Counted from the first letter of the stretch, positions 6,125-12,795 are shown. The stretch: DNA of 12,976 nt from Candidatus Woesearchaeota archaeon (GCA_013329175.1 DUKR01000114.1:1-12976); one strand, 5' to 3'. Translations and numbers: made by a program. Notes: generated by a model not told the origin, from the sequence alone.

Positions 6125-6422
6125 CATTTGTTTTCCGTTTCGTTCACCCGTCCCCTAAGGGTAAAAGCAATCGCTTCAGCAGAGCTCAAGAACGAGAGGG
6201 TATATTCAGAAATCCCTGCGATGGCTGCAACAAATGCCCTGCTGCCAGCGCAGCAAGAGTCTTTTTTGTTTTCCCTTCTTTTCCTTCACTTTTCTTTTCT
6301 CCCGTCGGAAAGTGCAATGAGGGGATTGCCTGAATAGAAAAGGATGAAGTTGCACATTGGCTGTGGGAGTGATGGGAGGCATGGCCAATGCCTTTTTTTC
6401 TGATGATGAGCTTTTAGATGCC
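6125..6422. other. Gene-poor gap between the SPFH and aminotransferase genes
   Basis: No complete gene is supported here. The stretch 6160-6260 reads on the plus strand like coding sequence (VKAIASAELKNERVYSEIPA), but has no credible start and runs into low-complexity DNA, so it may be a decayed gene fragment. It ends at a terminator-like hairpin (6240-6255) and a pyrimidine tract at 6260-6303. A second coding-like plus-strand stretch from about 6357 (GVMGGMANAFFSDDELLDAEKK) runs into the antisense of the aminotransferase and is not accepted as a gene. Confidence 0.45.
6240..6267 (+). terminator. Stem-loop plus T-run, terminator-like
   Basis: TGCTGC (6240-6245) and GCAGCA (6250-6255) form a six-base GC-rich stem with a four-base loop, followed six bases later by six T residues (6262-6267). 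This resembles a bacterial intrinsic terminator on the plus strand, although no complete plus-strand gene precedes it. The T-run opens a 44-base tract (6260-6303) in which all but two bases are pyrimidines; archaeal RNA polymerase also terminates on such T-rich DNA. Confidence 0.45.
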
Positions 6423-6434
6423 GAAAAGAAAAGC
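6423..6434 (-). terminator. T-rich terminator after the aminotransferase gene
   Basis: On the minus strand the sequence 16-27 bases after the stop reads GCTTTTCTTTTC. Archaeal termination depends mainly on such T-runs, with no hairpin needed. Confidence 0.4.
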
Positions 6435-6449
6435 ACTGAAGAAAATCAG

Positions 6450-7619
6450 CTACAGCCTGATCTCCCTTATCTTCTCAGCAGCCTCCCTGCAGTCAGGAAT
6501 GCTGGGAACCAAGGCAAAGCGGACATACTGCTTACCAGGATTCACACGGTTGTTCTCCCTTGAAATCCACGCACCTGGCGTCCCCACAACACCTTTCTCG
6601 ACCAACTTCTTAGCAAAATCAACTCCTGAAATCATCTTTGGCACTTCCTGCCAGATGTATATTGCCCCCTTTGGCCTGCAGTCAGCAAGGCCGATAATGG
6701 TGAATGCCTTTGAAAGGATGTCAGCTTTTTTTCTGTAGTCAGCTTTTGCTATCTCGACATGCTCCTGATCCTGCAACGCGGCGATTGCCGCATCCTGAAT
6801 GAAGTCAGGTGTCCCAGAATCAATGTTGGTCTTGACCTTCTTGAAGACTGAGATGATGCTCTCATCGCCCATAGCCCACCCTATTCGGTAGCCGGTCATG
6901 TTGCTGCGCTTGGAGAGGCTCTGGAAGGCAATAACGCCCTCTCGTGTGACTTCAAGGATGGAGGCTGGCTTCTCATCATAATACAGTTCAGAATAGACCT
7001 CGTCTGATGCGATGATAATGCCGTTGTCATGGCCGAAATCAGCAGCCTCCTTGAGGAACAATTTTGGAGCCAATGCTCCGGTTGGATTGTTGGGATAGTT
7101 GAGCCAGAGTATCTTTGCCTTCTTTACGACATCCTTCGGGATGCTCTCAAGGTCAGGGAGGAAATGGCTGTCTTTTTCAAGATTGTAGAAATGATTGTTT
7201 CCTCCCGCAAACATCGTTCCTCGCTCATAGGGCGGATACCCTGGGTTAGGGGAGATGACGTAGTCGCCAGAATTGACAAAGCCTAGCGGGAAATGGAACA
7301 CCCCTTCTTTTCCGCCCATGGTTGAGCAGATCTCCCTGTCAGGATCAAGGCTGATTTTGAAGCGCTCGCCGCACCAGTTAGCGATGCCTTCCCGAAACTC
7401 CTTTGAGCCTATGTAGCTGGGATAGCCTGAGGACTTATGCTTATCTATAGCCCTTTTGCAATGGTTCCGTATTGCGCCAGGAGTAGGGTCCGTAGGGTCT
7501 CCAACTCCAAAATCTATGACCTTAATGCCCTTCTTCTTCTGTTCGGCTACAAGACTGTCGATGTCTGCAAAGGCGTAGCCTGGGAGGCTTTTTATCCTCT
7601 CACTTGCTGTGCATGGCAT
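6450..7619 (-). CDS. Class I/II PLP-dependent aminotransferase (LL-diaminopimelate aminotransferase-like)
   Basis: A 389-residue fold-type I aminotransferase. The motifs are in order: VIDFGVGDPTDPTP (34-47), SGYPSYIGSKEFREGIA (64-80), PNPGYPPY (124-131), NYPNNPTG (174-181), ASDEVYSEL (204-212) with Asp-206 and Tyr-209 for the cofactor, SLSKRSNMTGYRIGW (234-248) with Lys-237 forming the Schiff base, and RFALVPS near the C-terminus with the carboxylate-binding arginine. The combination DFGVGDPTDPTP / SLSKRSNMTGYRIGW resembles DapL-type enzymes, but alanine or aspartate aminotransferase activity cannot be excluded. There is no Shine-Dalgarno sequence; a TATA box 26 bases upstream suggests a leaderless transcript. 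It is divergent from proB with a shared 66-base promoter region. Confidence 0.88.
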   Translation of the reverse strand: MPCTASERIKSLPGYAFADIDSLVAEQKKKGIKVIDFGVGDPTDPTPGAIRNHCKRAIDKHKSSGYPSYIGSKEFREGIANWCGERFKISLDPDREICSTMGGKEGVFHFPLGFVNSGDYVISPNPGYPPYERGTMFAGGNNHFYNLEKDSHFLPDLESIPKDVVKKAKILWLNYPNNPTGALAPKLFLKEAADFGHDNGIIIASDEVYSELYYDEKPASILEVTREGVIAFQSLSKRSNMTGYRIGWAMGDESIISVFKKVKTNIDSGTPDFIQDAAIAALQDQEHVEIAKADYRKKADILSKAFTIIGLADCRPKGAIYIWQEVPKMISGVDFAKKLVEKGVVGTPGAWISRENNRVNPGKQYVRFALVPSIPDCREAAEKIREIRL

Positions 7620-7685
7620 GTTCTGGCAGAAGAGGAGAACTATAAAAAGATATCTTTAAAAGAATCGCCCTTATTCTCAACCCGC
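7620..7685. promoter_or_regulatory. Symmetric divergent promoter for the aminotransferase and proB
   Basis: The two start codons are 66 bases apart. AAAGATATCTTT at 7646-7657 is a perfect 12-base palindrome almost exactly in the middle. It is flanked by TTTTTATA (minus strand, 7648-7641), about 26 bases before the aminotransferase ATG, and TCTTTAAA (7653-7660), about 29 bases before the proB ATG. Neither gene has a Shine-Dalgarno sequence, so both transcripts look leaderless. A regulator bound to the palindrome would cover both TATA boxes. Confidence 0.55.
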
Positions 7686-8477
7686 ATGCAGGAAAGAATC
7701 AATGCGGCAAAAAGGATCCTCATCAAGATAGGCACAGCCACCGTGACGCAGGGAGCTAAGCTTAACCAATCGTTCCTCAAGCAAAAGGCACAGGAGATTG
7801 CGCTGCTTATCAAGGCAGGAAAGGAAATACTTCTGGTGAGTTCAGGAGCAGTCGCTGCAGGATTAGAGATTGAGGGAAAGGCCATCAGGCCAAGGGATGC
7901 TTTTTCTTTGCAGCTGTTGTCGGGGAAAGGGCAAATTCGCCTCATGAAATACTACAAGGACAACTTCAGGGAGCATGGCATCCAGGTGGCCCAGATTCTC
8001 CTCACCCACCACAACTTCAATAATGCTGATGAGTTTGAAAATCTCAAAAGGGTCATCAACGCCTACATAAAAGAGAAGACCCTCCCCATCATCAACACCA
8101 ACGACGTCCTGACCAAAGAAGAGTTTGCAGCAGGAACCTCAAGCCTCTTCAGCGATAACGACGACCTCGCAGCGCTTGTCGCCGAATCCCTTGATGTCGG
8201 TCTCCTGCTCATCCTGACCGACGTTGACGGCCTCTGCACCGACAACCCAAAAGTCAACGGGAACGCTCAGGTAGTTGATGTCGTGGAGAAGGTAACGCCT
8301 GCAATTGAAAAAATGGCATCCCGCGAGGCAGGATGCTACGGCAAGGGCGGCATGCTCTCAAAAGTAAGGGCAGCAAAAAGAGTCGCAGCTAAAGGCATCC
8401 CAACCATCGTCGCCAACGGAAAGCACGACATAGCCGACATCCTCAGCCAGAAAGTCAAGAGGACGGTGTTTGTCTAA
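7686..8477 (+). CDS. proB: Glutamate 5-kinase, catalytic domain only
   Basis: A 263-residue amino-acid-kinase-fold enzyme predicted to phosphorylate the gamma-carboxyl of glutamate with ATP, the first step of proline synthesis. ILIKIGTATVT (11-21) is the ATP-binding start of the fold and LLVSSGAVAAG (49-59) the second glycine loop. FSDNDDLAALVAESL is the glutamate-binding segment, LLILTDVDGLCTDNP the nucleotide-binding strand, and YGKGGMLSKVRAAKRVAAKGIPTIVANG the C-terminal block. The C-terminal PUA domain of E. coli ProB (367 residues) is absent; many ProB proteins lack it. The ATG at 7686 is chosen because the family's N-terminus begins there; a longer reading frame upstream would run antisense through the aminotransferase. 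No proA is in the window, so the pathway must be completed elsewhere or the product used differently. Confidence 0.92.
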   Translation: MQERINAAKRILIKIGTATVTQGAKLNQSFLKQKAQEIALLIKAGKEILLVSSGAVAAGLEIEGKAIRPRDAFSLQLLSGKGQIRLMKYYKDNFREHGIQVAQILLTHHNFNNADEFENLKRVINAYIKEKTLPIINTNDVLTKEEFAAGTSSLFSDNDDLAALVAESLDVGLLLILTDVDGLCTDNPKVNGNAQVVDVVEKVTPAIEKMASREAGCYGKGGMLSKVRAAKRVAAKGIPTIVANGKHDIADILSQKVKRTVFV

Positions 8478-8485
8478 AATTATAG

Positions 8486-8521
8486 ATAATTGCAGTATTC
8501 AGTTTAATTTGCTGCAATTAT
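8486..8521 (+). repeat. 10-base inverted repeat just after proB
   Basis: ATAATTGCAG at 8486-8495 and CTGCAATTAT at 8512-8521 form a perfect 10-base inverted repeat around a 16-base spacer, beginning eight bases after the proB stop and followed by TTTAATAAT. It differs from the 4404-4440 repeat by one base per arm and one base of spacer. In RNA it would be a 3'-end hairpin, possibly a terminator or stability element. Confidence 0.5.
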
Positions 8522-8530
8522 TTAATAATC

Positions 8531-8591
8531 GGATTGCGTCGGAAGCATCATAAAGATACTACCGGCAATGTTAAACTGATTAACGCAATCC
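8531..8591. repeat. Second inverted repeat in the proB/nucleotidyltransferase convergent gap
   Basis: GGATTGCGT (8531-8539) and ACGCAATCC (8583-8591) form a perfect nine-base inverted repeat with a 43-base interior. GTTAA/TTAAC (8570-8574 and 8580-8584) is a small stem overlapping its right arm. It lies between two convergent genes, so it could be the 3' structure of either transcript. Confidence 0.35.
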
Positions 8592-8630
8592 TCTATATTA
8601 ACATGCTCAAAAAGTACAAGGCAGACTGCT

Positions 8631-9491
8631 TCAATACTCCTCATACGGCTGGATGTCCTTCCACAATTTCCTTGCTTTCTCAAGCCTTTCAAGATTACCG
8701 GTATCAAACCACTGGCCCGCAAACGGAAATCCCCGTAGCCTCCCCATCTGCGCCAGCTTAGGGAACACGTCCTTCTCAAGCATCTGCTTTCCTGGGCCTA
8801 TCATGTCAAGCACTTCAGGCTCAAGAATGTAGAACCCTGCATTGATAAGGTTAGAGGGAGCTTCCGACTTCTTTGGCTTCTCCACAAACTCAAGGATCCT
8901 GGTGCCATCTAAGCGAGCAACCCCATATTGCGACGGGTCCTGCACCGTAGTCAAAGCAATCGTTGCAAGGGCATTCTTCCTGCGGTGCAGCCGGTACATC
9001 CTCGGGATGTTAATCTTCTTCAACTCATCACCATTGGACACAATGAAACTGTCTTTCATCCTCCCCTTCAGAAAAAGCAAAGGTCCGGCAGTGCCAAGAG
9101 GCTCACCCTCCTCAATGTAATCAATGGCTACCCCAAGTTTTGCCCCGTCGCCAAAATGCTCCCTTATCTTGTCCATCAGGTATCCCACAGAAAGGGTTAC
9201 GTGGGTTACACCATACTTTTTCAGGAGGTCCAGCAGGTGCTCAGTAAGCGTCTTGCCGTGAACGTCAACCAGAGCCTTGGGTGTGCTCAGGGTAAGAGGC
9301 CTCAGGCGAGTTCCCATGCCACCAGCAAGGATGACAGCGTGCTTTGGAGTCCGTGAGCCAAGAGCATCTAAAAGGATGTGCTCTATCTCCTGCGAGCGGT
9401 TCTTGATGGTGATGCCATCTACTCTCCTGTCTATCTGCTCAAGAAGGTCCTTGTCAAGCGTTATCGTGATGCGCTCTTTTGTCTGTCCCAT
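8631..9491 (-). CDS. Ribbon-helix-helix / sugar-nucleotidyltransferase fusion
   Basis: A 286-residue two-domain protein. Residues 6-44 (RITITLDKDLLEQID ... NRSQEIEHILLDAL) have the strand-helix-helix pattern of CopG/Arc-type ribbon-helix-helix DNA-binding domains. Residues 50-286 are a nucleotidyltransferase: HAVILAGGMGTRLRPLTLST (51-70) is the nucleotide-binding loop, PKALVDV follows with Lys-72, and SNGDE is the metal-binding turn. It ends with a sugar-binding segment around EKPKKSEAPSNLINAGFYIL and GQWFDTGN. The likely reaction is NTP plus sugar 1-phosphate to NDP-sugar plus pyrophosphate; mannose-1-phosphate guanylyltransferase or glucose-1-phosphate thymidylyl/uridylyltransferase are the nearest guesses. 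The N-terminal domain suggests DNA binding, perhaps autoregulation; dimerisation alone is possible. It is divergent from glpX. No Shine-Dalgarno sequence; TATA box about 30 bases upstream. Confidence 0.88.
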   Translation of the reverse strand: MGQTKERITITLDKDLLEQIDRRVDGITIKNRSQEIEHILLDALGSRTPKHAVILAGGMGTRLRPLTLSTPKALVDVHGKTLTEHLLDLLKKYGVTHVTLSVGYLMDKIREHFGDGAKLGVAIDYIEEGEPLGTAGPLLFLKGRMKDSFIVSNGDELKKINIPRMYRLHRRKNALATIALTTVQDPSQYGVARLDGTRILEFVEKPKKSEAPSNLINAGFYILEPEVLDMIGPGKQMLEKDVFPKLAQMGRLRGFPFAGQWFDTGNLERLEKARKLWKDIQPYEEY

Positions 9492-9644
9492 CCCCTATTG
9501 ACAATGGTAAAGCACACCTATAAATATCTTCCTATTGGTATGAAAAGGTATGATAATTTTCATGAAAAATGTAATACTTTATATGATAAAGCACAATATT
9601 TATATACAACCCTTAAGCCAGCAAAAGAACAGGGGCTGGTATTG
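9492..9644. promoter_or_regulatory. Divergent promoter region of the nucleotidyltransferase fusion and the glpX operon
   Basis: On the minus strand TATTTATA (9526-9519) sits about 30 bases before the fusion gene's ATG. On the plus strand TTTATATA (9599-9606) predicts a glpX start near 9629, just before AGGGG at 9631-9635. Between them are GGTATGA twice, at 9537-9543 and 9547-9553 (exactly 10 bases apart). ATGAAAA/TTTTCAT (9540-9546 and 9557-9563) and CTTTAT/ATAAAG (9577-9582 and 9586-9591) are inverted repeats. These are good candidate operators. Confidence 0.55.
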
Positions 9645-10613
9645 ATGGACAAGAATCTTGCGCTGGAATTCGTTCGTGCTACCGAGGCTGCCGCCTTGGC
9701 ATGCTCGAAATGGATGGGAAGGGGAGACAGTAAATCCGCAGACAGGGCAGCAGTCGAGGCCATGCGCCTTGCGTTTTCTGCTATTGATGTCAAGGGGACG
9801 GTAGTCATCGGCGAAGGCGAGCGGGACAAGGCTCCTATGCTCTACATCGGCGAGGAGGTAGGCTCAGGCAAGGGTCCTTCTATTGACATTGCTGTTGACC
9901 CTCTTGAGGGGACTGACATCACCGCACGCGGGGGCAACAATGCGATTGCAGTGCTTGCTGCTGCACCTAAGGGAGACCTCCTGGCAGCGCCTGATATCTA
10001 CATGGACAAGATTGCTGTCGGTCCGCAGGCAAAGGGCCAGATAGACCTTGACATTCCTGTCAAAGAGAACATTCAGGCAGTGGCAGATGCCCTTGACAAG
10101 GACATTGATGAAACTACTATCATCGTCCTTGAGCGTGAGCGCCATAAAAAGCTCATTGAGGACATAAGAAAAGCAGGCGCAAGGATAAGGCTGATTCGCG
10201 ACGGCGACATCGCTGGCGGTCTTGCGCCATCATTTCCCGATTCAGGCGTTGATATGCTCCTTGGCATTGGCGCTGCGCCAGAGGGCGTCATCACCGCAGC
10301 AGCGCTCAAGGCGATGGGCGGTGAGATTCAGGGAAGGCTTGTCTCAACAGGCAGGGAGTCTGAGGCGCGCGCTGAAAAGATGGGCATAACCGACATTGAC
10401 AAGAAGCTATCCATCAACGACCTTTGCAGGGGGGACCGTGCAATGTTTGCCGCAACTGGCGTGACTGACGGAACAATCCTTAGGGGAGTGAGGTTCAAGG
10501 CAACGGGCGCCATAACGAATTCAGTAGTTATGCGAGCACAGACAAGGACCTGGCGGTTCATCGAGGCACACCATCATTACGATGATGAGCCTATCATCCA
10601 TGATTTGAGGTAA
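9645..10613 (+). CDS. glpX: Fructose-1,6-bisphosphatase, class II (GlpX type)
   Basis: A 322-residue metal-dependent phosphatase that hydrolyses fructose 1,6-bisphosphate to fructose 6-phosphate in gluconeogenesis. Catalytic and metal residues known from E. coli GlpX fall at the same numbers: Asp-33 (DSKSAD), Glu-57 (VIGEGERDKAPML), Asp-85 and Glu-88 (VDPLEGT). The late blocks GAAPEGVITAAALKAMGGE and VTDGTILRGVRF are also present. The start at 9645 matches the family's N-terminus (MDKNLALEFVRATEAAALA), and AGGGG lies ten bases upstream; the upstream extension of the frame has no family similarity. This is a bacterial-type enzyme, whereas many archaea use a bifunctional FBP aldolase/phosphatase. 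It heads an operon with fba (42-base gap) and gap. Confidence 0.94.
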   Translation: MDKNLALEFVRATEAAALACSKWMGRGDSKSADRAAVEAMRLAFSAIDVKGTVVIGEGERDKAPMLYIGEEVGSGKGPSIDIAVDPLEGTDITARGGNNAIAVLAAAPKGDLLAAPDIYMDKIAVGPQAKGQIDLDIPVKENIQAVADALDKDIDETTIIVLERERHKKLIEDIRKAGARIRLIRDGDIAGGLAPSFPDSGVDMLLGIGAAPEGVITAAALKAMGGEIQGRLVSTGRESEARAEKMGITDIDKKLSINDLCRGDRAMFAATGVTDGTILRGVRFKATGAITNSVVMRAQTRTWRFIEAHHHYDDEPIIHDLR

Positions 10614-10655
10614 AGGTCACTAGGACAGAAGCAATCCAACATTTGAGGTGAAACC

Positions 10656-11630
10656 ATGGCACAACCAAAAAAACTCTTCGCAAAAGACATCATCACACCG
10701 GCAGACGTCCCAGCAGAGGCAAAGGAAAGCTACATCAGGAATTTCCTTGCCATGACCAGAAACACGGGAAGGCTTATGCTCTTTGCAGGGGACCAGAAGA
10801 TAGAGCATCTCAACGACGATTTCTACGGCACCATAAAGGAGCATGGCAGCGAAAAGCGCATCCCCTCTGATGATGCAGACCCTGAGCACCTTTTCAGGAT
10901 AGCATCAAAAGGAGCCATTGGAGCATTCGCCACGCAATTAGGCCTCATAGCAAAATATGGCCCCTCCTACCGTGACGTCAATTATATCGTCAAGATCAAT
11001 TCAAGGTCCCATCTTGTGGGCGTGGGCCAGGCAGAACCTGTCAGCAGCTCGCTTGTTGAGCTTGAGGATGTCCTCGCTCTTCGGAGGAGTTCAGGGCTAA
11101 ACATCGTTGGGGTAGGCTATACTGTCTATGTCGGAAGCGATAAAGAGAGCAGCATGCTCGCTGAAGCAGGCAGATTAGCGACAAAAGCCCACCAGAACGG
11201 ACTCCTTGCAATTTTCTGGATGTATCCCCGCGGCAAAGCCGTGCCTAACGAGAAAGATCCCCACATCGTGGCAGGGGCAGCAGGAGTGGGCGCCTGCTTA
11301 GGAGCAGACTTTGTCAAGGTCAATTATCCCAAGGTTAATGAAGGCTCCACCGCAGAAGCCTTCAGGGAAGCAGTGCTTGCAGCAGGGTCCCGCACAGGGC
11401 TCATCACCGCAGGAGGCTCTTTAAAGCCGGCAAGAGAATTCCTGCATGAGACATGGGAGCAGATCAACGTCAGCGGCTGCAGAGGCAACGCGACAGGAAG
11501 GAACATCCACCAGAAGCCCCTTGACGAGGCAGTCAGGCTCTGCAATGCGATTTCTGCCATAATCTTTGCGGGAAAAGATGTAGCTTTTGCCCTCAAGGTC
11601 TATGAAGGGACAGAACAATGCTTAGTGTAG
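10656..11630 (+). CDS. Fructose-bisphosphate aldolase, class I, archaeal (DhnA/DeoC) type
   Basis: A 324-residue beta/alpha-barrel enzyme that interconverts fructose 1,6-bisphosphate with dihydroxyacetone phosphate and glyceraldehyde 3-phosphate through a Schiff base. The N-terminal LFAGDQKIEHLNDDF (42-56) is the active-site segment equivalent to the family's HG/DH region. VGVGYTVYVGS (151-161) carries the conserved tyrosine, AIFWMYPRG (185-193) follows, and ADFVKVNYP (217-225) contains the Schiff-base candidate Lys-221; a phosphate-binding glycine run (TAGGSLKPA) closes the barrel. It is somewhat longer than the archaeal enzymes of about 260-280 residues, by an N-terminal extension. GAGGTGA lies eight bases upstream of the ATG. 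It is the middle gene of the glpX-fba-gap operon and ends 12 bases before gap. Confidence 0.9.
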   Translation: MAQPKKLFAKDIITPADVPAEAKESYIRNFLAMTRNTGRLMLFAGDQKIEHLNDDFYGTIKEHGSEKRIPSDDADPEHLFRIASKGAIGAFATQLGLIAKYGPSYRDVNYIVKINSRSHLVGVGQAEPVSSSLVELEDVLALRRSSGLNIVGVGYTVYVGSDKESSMLAEAGRLATKAHQNGLLAIFWMYPRGKAVPNEKDPHIVAGAAGVGACLGADFVKVNYPKVNEGSTAEAFREAVLAAGSRTGLITAGGSLKPAREFLHETWEQINVSGCRGNATGRNIHQKPLDEAVRLCNAISAIIFAGKDVAFALKVYEGTEQCLV

Positions 11631-11642
11631 CAGGTGAACAAC

Positions 11643-12686
11643 ATGAAGAAAATAAAAGTGGGTGTTGTCGGATACGGAACCATTGGAAAACGCGTCGCTG
11701 ATGCCGTCATGTTGCAGGAGGACATGGAGCTTGTGGGAGTCACTGCGCACTCCTACAACTACAGAATCCTTGCCGCACAGGAGAAAAAGATTGCCCTCTA
11801 TGCTACTGACGATGGTGAGCATCTCAAGGAGCACGGCATAACTATAGCCGGAAGCATTAGGGATCTCCTGAAGAAAGTTGATATCATCGTTGATACCACC
11901 CCAAAGAAGATTGGCAAGGAGAACAAGGAGAAATATTATCTCCCCGGCAAGGTCAAGGCAATCTTTCAGGGAGGAGAGAAGGCTGACGTTGCCGAGATAT
12001 CCTTCACCGCGCAAGTCAACTATCCAAAAGCCGTCAACAGCGACTATATCAGGGTGGTCTCCTGCAACACGACTGGCCTAGCGAGAACCCTGTATGAGGT
12101 CCACAAGAAATTCGGCATCGCTGAGGTCAATGCCACCATGATAAGAAGAGGCGCTGACCCCTGGGACATCAGGCATGGCCCAATCAATGCCATCGTTCCT
12201 GTCCTTGAGCTGCCAAGCCACCATGGCCCAGACGTTCAGACTGTCCTTCCAGACGTCAGGATTTTCACTACGGCCCTTTCGGTATCAACAACGCTCATGC
12301 ACGTCCATACCCTCATCGTGGACTGCGTGAAAACACCAAGCGTCCATGACACCATCGAGGTCTTCAGGAAAGCCACAAGGATCCGTGTCCTTGACAATGC
12401 CTCAAAGGTCAGGTCAACTGCAGAGATCATGGAATTAGCCAGGGACCTTGAGCGCTCCCGCGGCGACATGCCTGAGATTGTGGTCTGGAAAGAGGCCATC
12501 GGCGTCAACGGCAACAAGCTTCTCTACATGCAGGCGGTCCACCAGGAATCTGACGTCATCTGCGAGAACATAGACGCTATCAGGGCAGCGATGGGCTTCC
12601 CTGACGCCAAGAAGTCCATTGAGATGACAAACAAGGCTCTTGAGATAGACAAGTGGGCAGGGGACAGCGAGTGGGTGTGTGAATAA
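11643..12686 (+). CDS. gap: Glyceraldehyde-3-phosphate dehydrogenase, type II (archaeal)
   Basis: A 347-residue enzyme that interconverts glyceraldehyde 3-phosphate and 1,3-bisphosphoglycerate with NAD(P), working here beside gluconeogenic enzymes. KVGVVGYGTIGKRVADAV (5-22) is the Rossmann dinucleotide-binding start. FQGGEKADVAEISFTAQVNY is an archaeal-type signature, and VVSCNTTGLARTL (138-150) holds the catalytic Cys-141. RRGADPWDIRHGPINAIVP is the archaeal substrate and phosphate-binding segment. Length and motifs match the archaeal class and not bacterial GapA. The ATG at 11643 is chosen: AGGTGA at 11632-11637 is the ribosome binding site, and an in-frame GTG at 11634 would fall inside that site. 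It is the last gene of the operon and is followed by a T-rich terminator. Codon use is GC-rich (about 60 percent GC in a sampled line). Confidence 0.96.
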   Translation: MKKIKVGVVGYGTIGKRVADAVMLQEDMELVGVTAHSYNYRILAAQEKKIALYATDDGEHLKEHGITIAGSIRDLLKKVDIIVDTTPKKIGKENKEKYYLPGKVKAIFQGGEKADVAEISFTAQVNYPKAVNSDYIRVVSCNTTGLARTLYEVHKKFGIAEVNATMIRRGADPWDIRHGPINAIVPVLELPSHHGPDVQTVLPDVRIFTTALSVSTTLMHVHTLIVDCVKTPSVHDTIEVFRKATRIRVLDNASKVRSTAEIMELARDLERSRGDMPEIVVWKEAIGVNGNKLLYMQAVHQESDVICENIDAIRAAMGFPDAKKSIEMTNKALEIDKWAGDSEWVCE

Positions 12687-12717
12687 AGGCAGATTCGTAT
12701 TAGTCTCACTGGTTACC

Positions 12718-12731
12718 CTTTTCTTTTTTTC
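12718..12731 (+). terminator. T-rich terminator of the glpX-fba-gap operon
   Basis: CCTTTTCTTTTTTTC starts about 30 bases after the gap stop, a run dominated by T with four or seven in a row. It is the expected form of an archaeal terminator. The following CTAAAAAGAGAAG is partly complementary and may add a weak hairpin. Confidence 0.6.
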
Positions 12732-12756
12732 TAAAAAGAGAAGATGATGTACTGAA

Positions 12757-12763
12757 CATATAG
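12757..12763 (+). promoter_or_regulatory. TATA-like box ahead of the structured region
   Basis: CATATAG at 12757-12763 resembles an archaeal TATA box. A start about 26 bases downstream (near 12786) would fall about ten bases before the closing stem of the putative structured RNA at 12796. It is one short AT-rich match and is weak on its own. Confidence 0.3.
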
Positions 12764-12795
12764 AGATGGTGAAATGCGGAAAATTATTCAACTAA

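Noticed and set aside
6357..6563. Plus-strand frame encoding GVMGGMANAFFSDDELL...
   Set aside because: Its second half is antisense to the well-supported aminotransferase gene; no ribosome binding site, promoter or family similarity is seen.
7437..7685. An 83-codon N-terminal extension of proB
   Set aside because: It is antisense to the aminotransferase and has no kinase similarity; the kinase fold begins at the ATG at 7686.
4517..8493. The 13-mer TATAGATAATTGC present at 4517 and 8481
   Set aside because: About one such match is expected by chance in AT-rich sequence of this length. The copy at 4517 lies inside the small membrane gene and has no paired arm.
9378..9644. Long N-terminal extension of glpX
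   Set aside because: It runs antisense through the nucleotidyltransferase gene and across both promoters; the GlpX family begins at the ATG at 9645.
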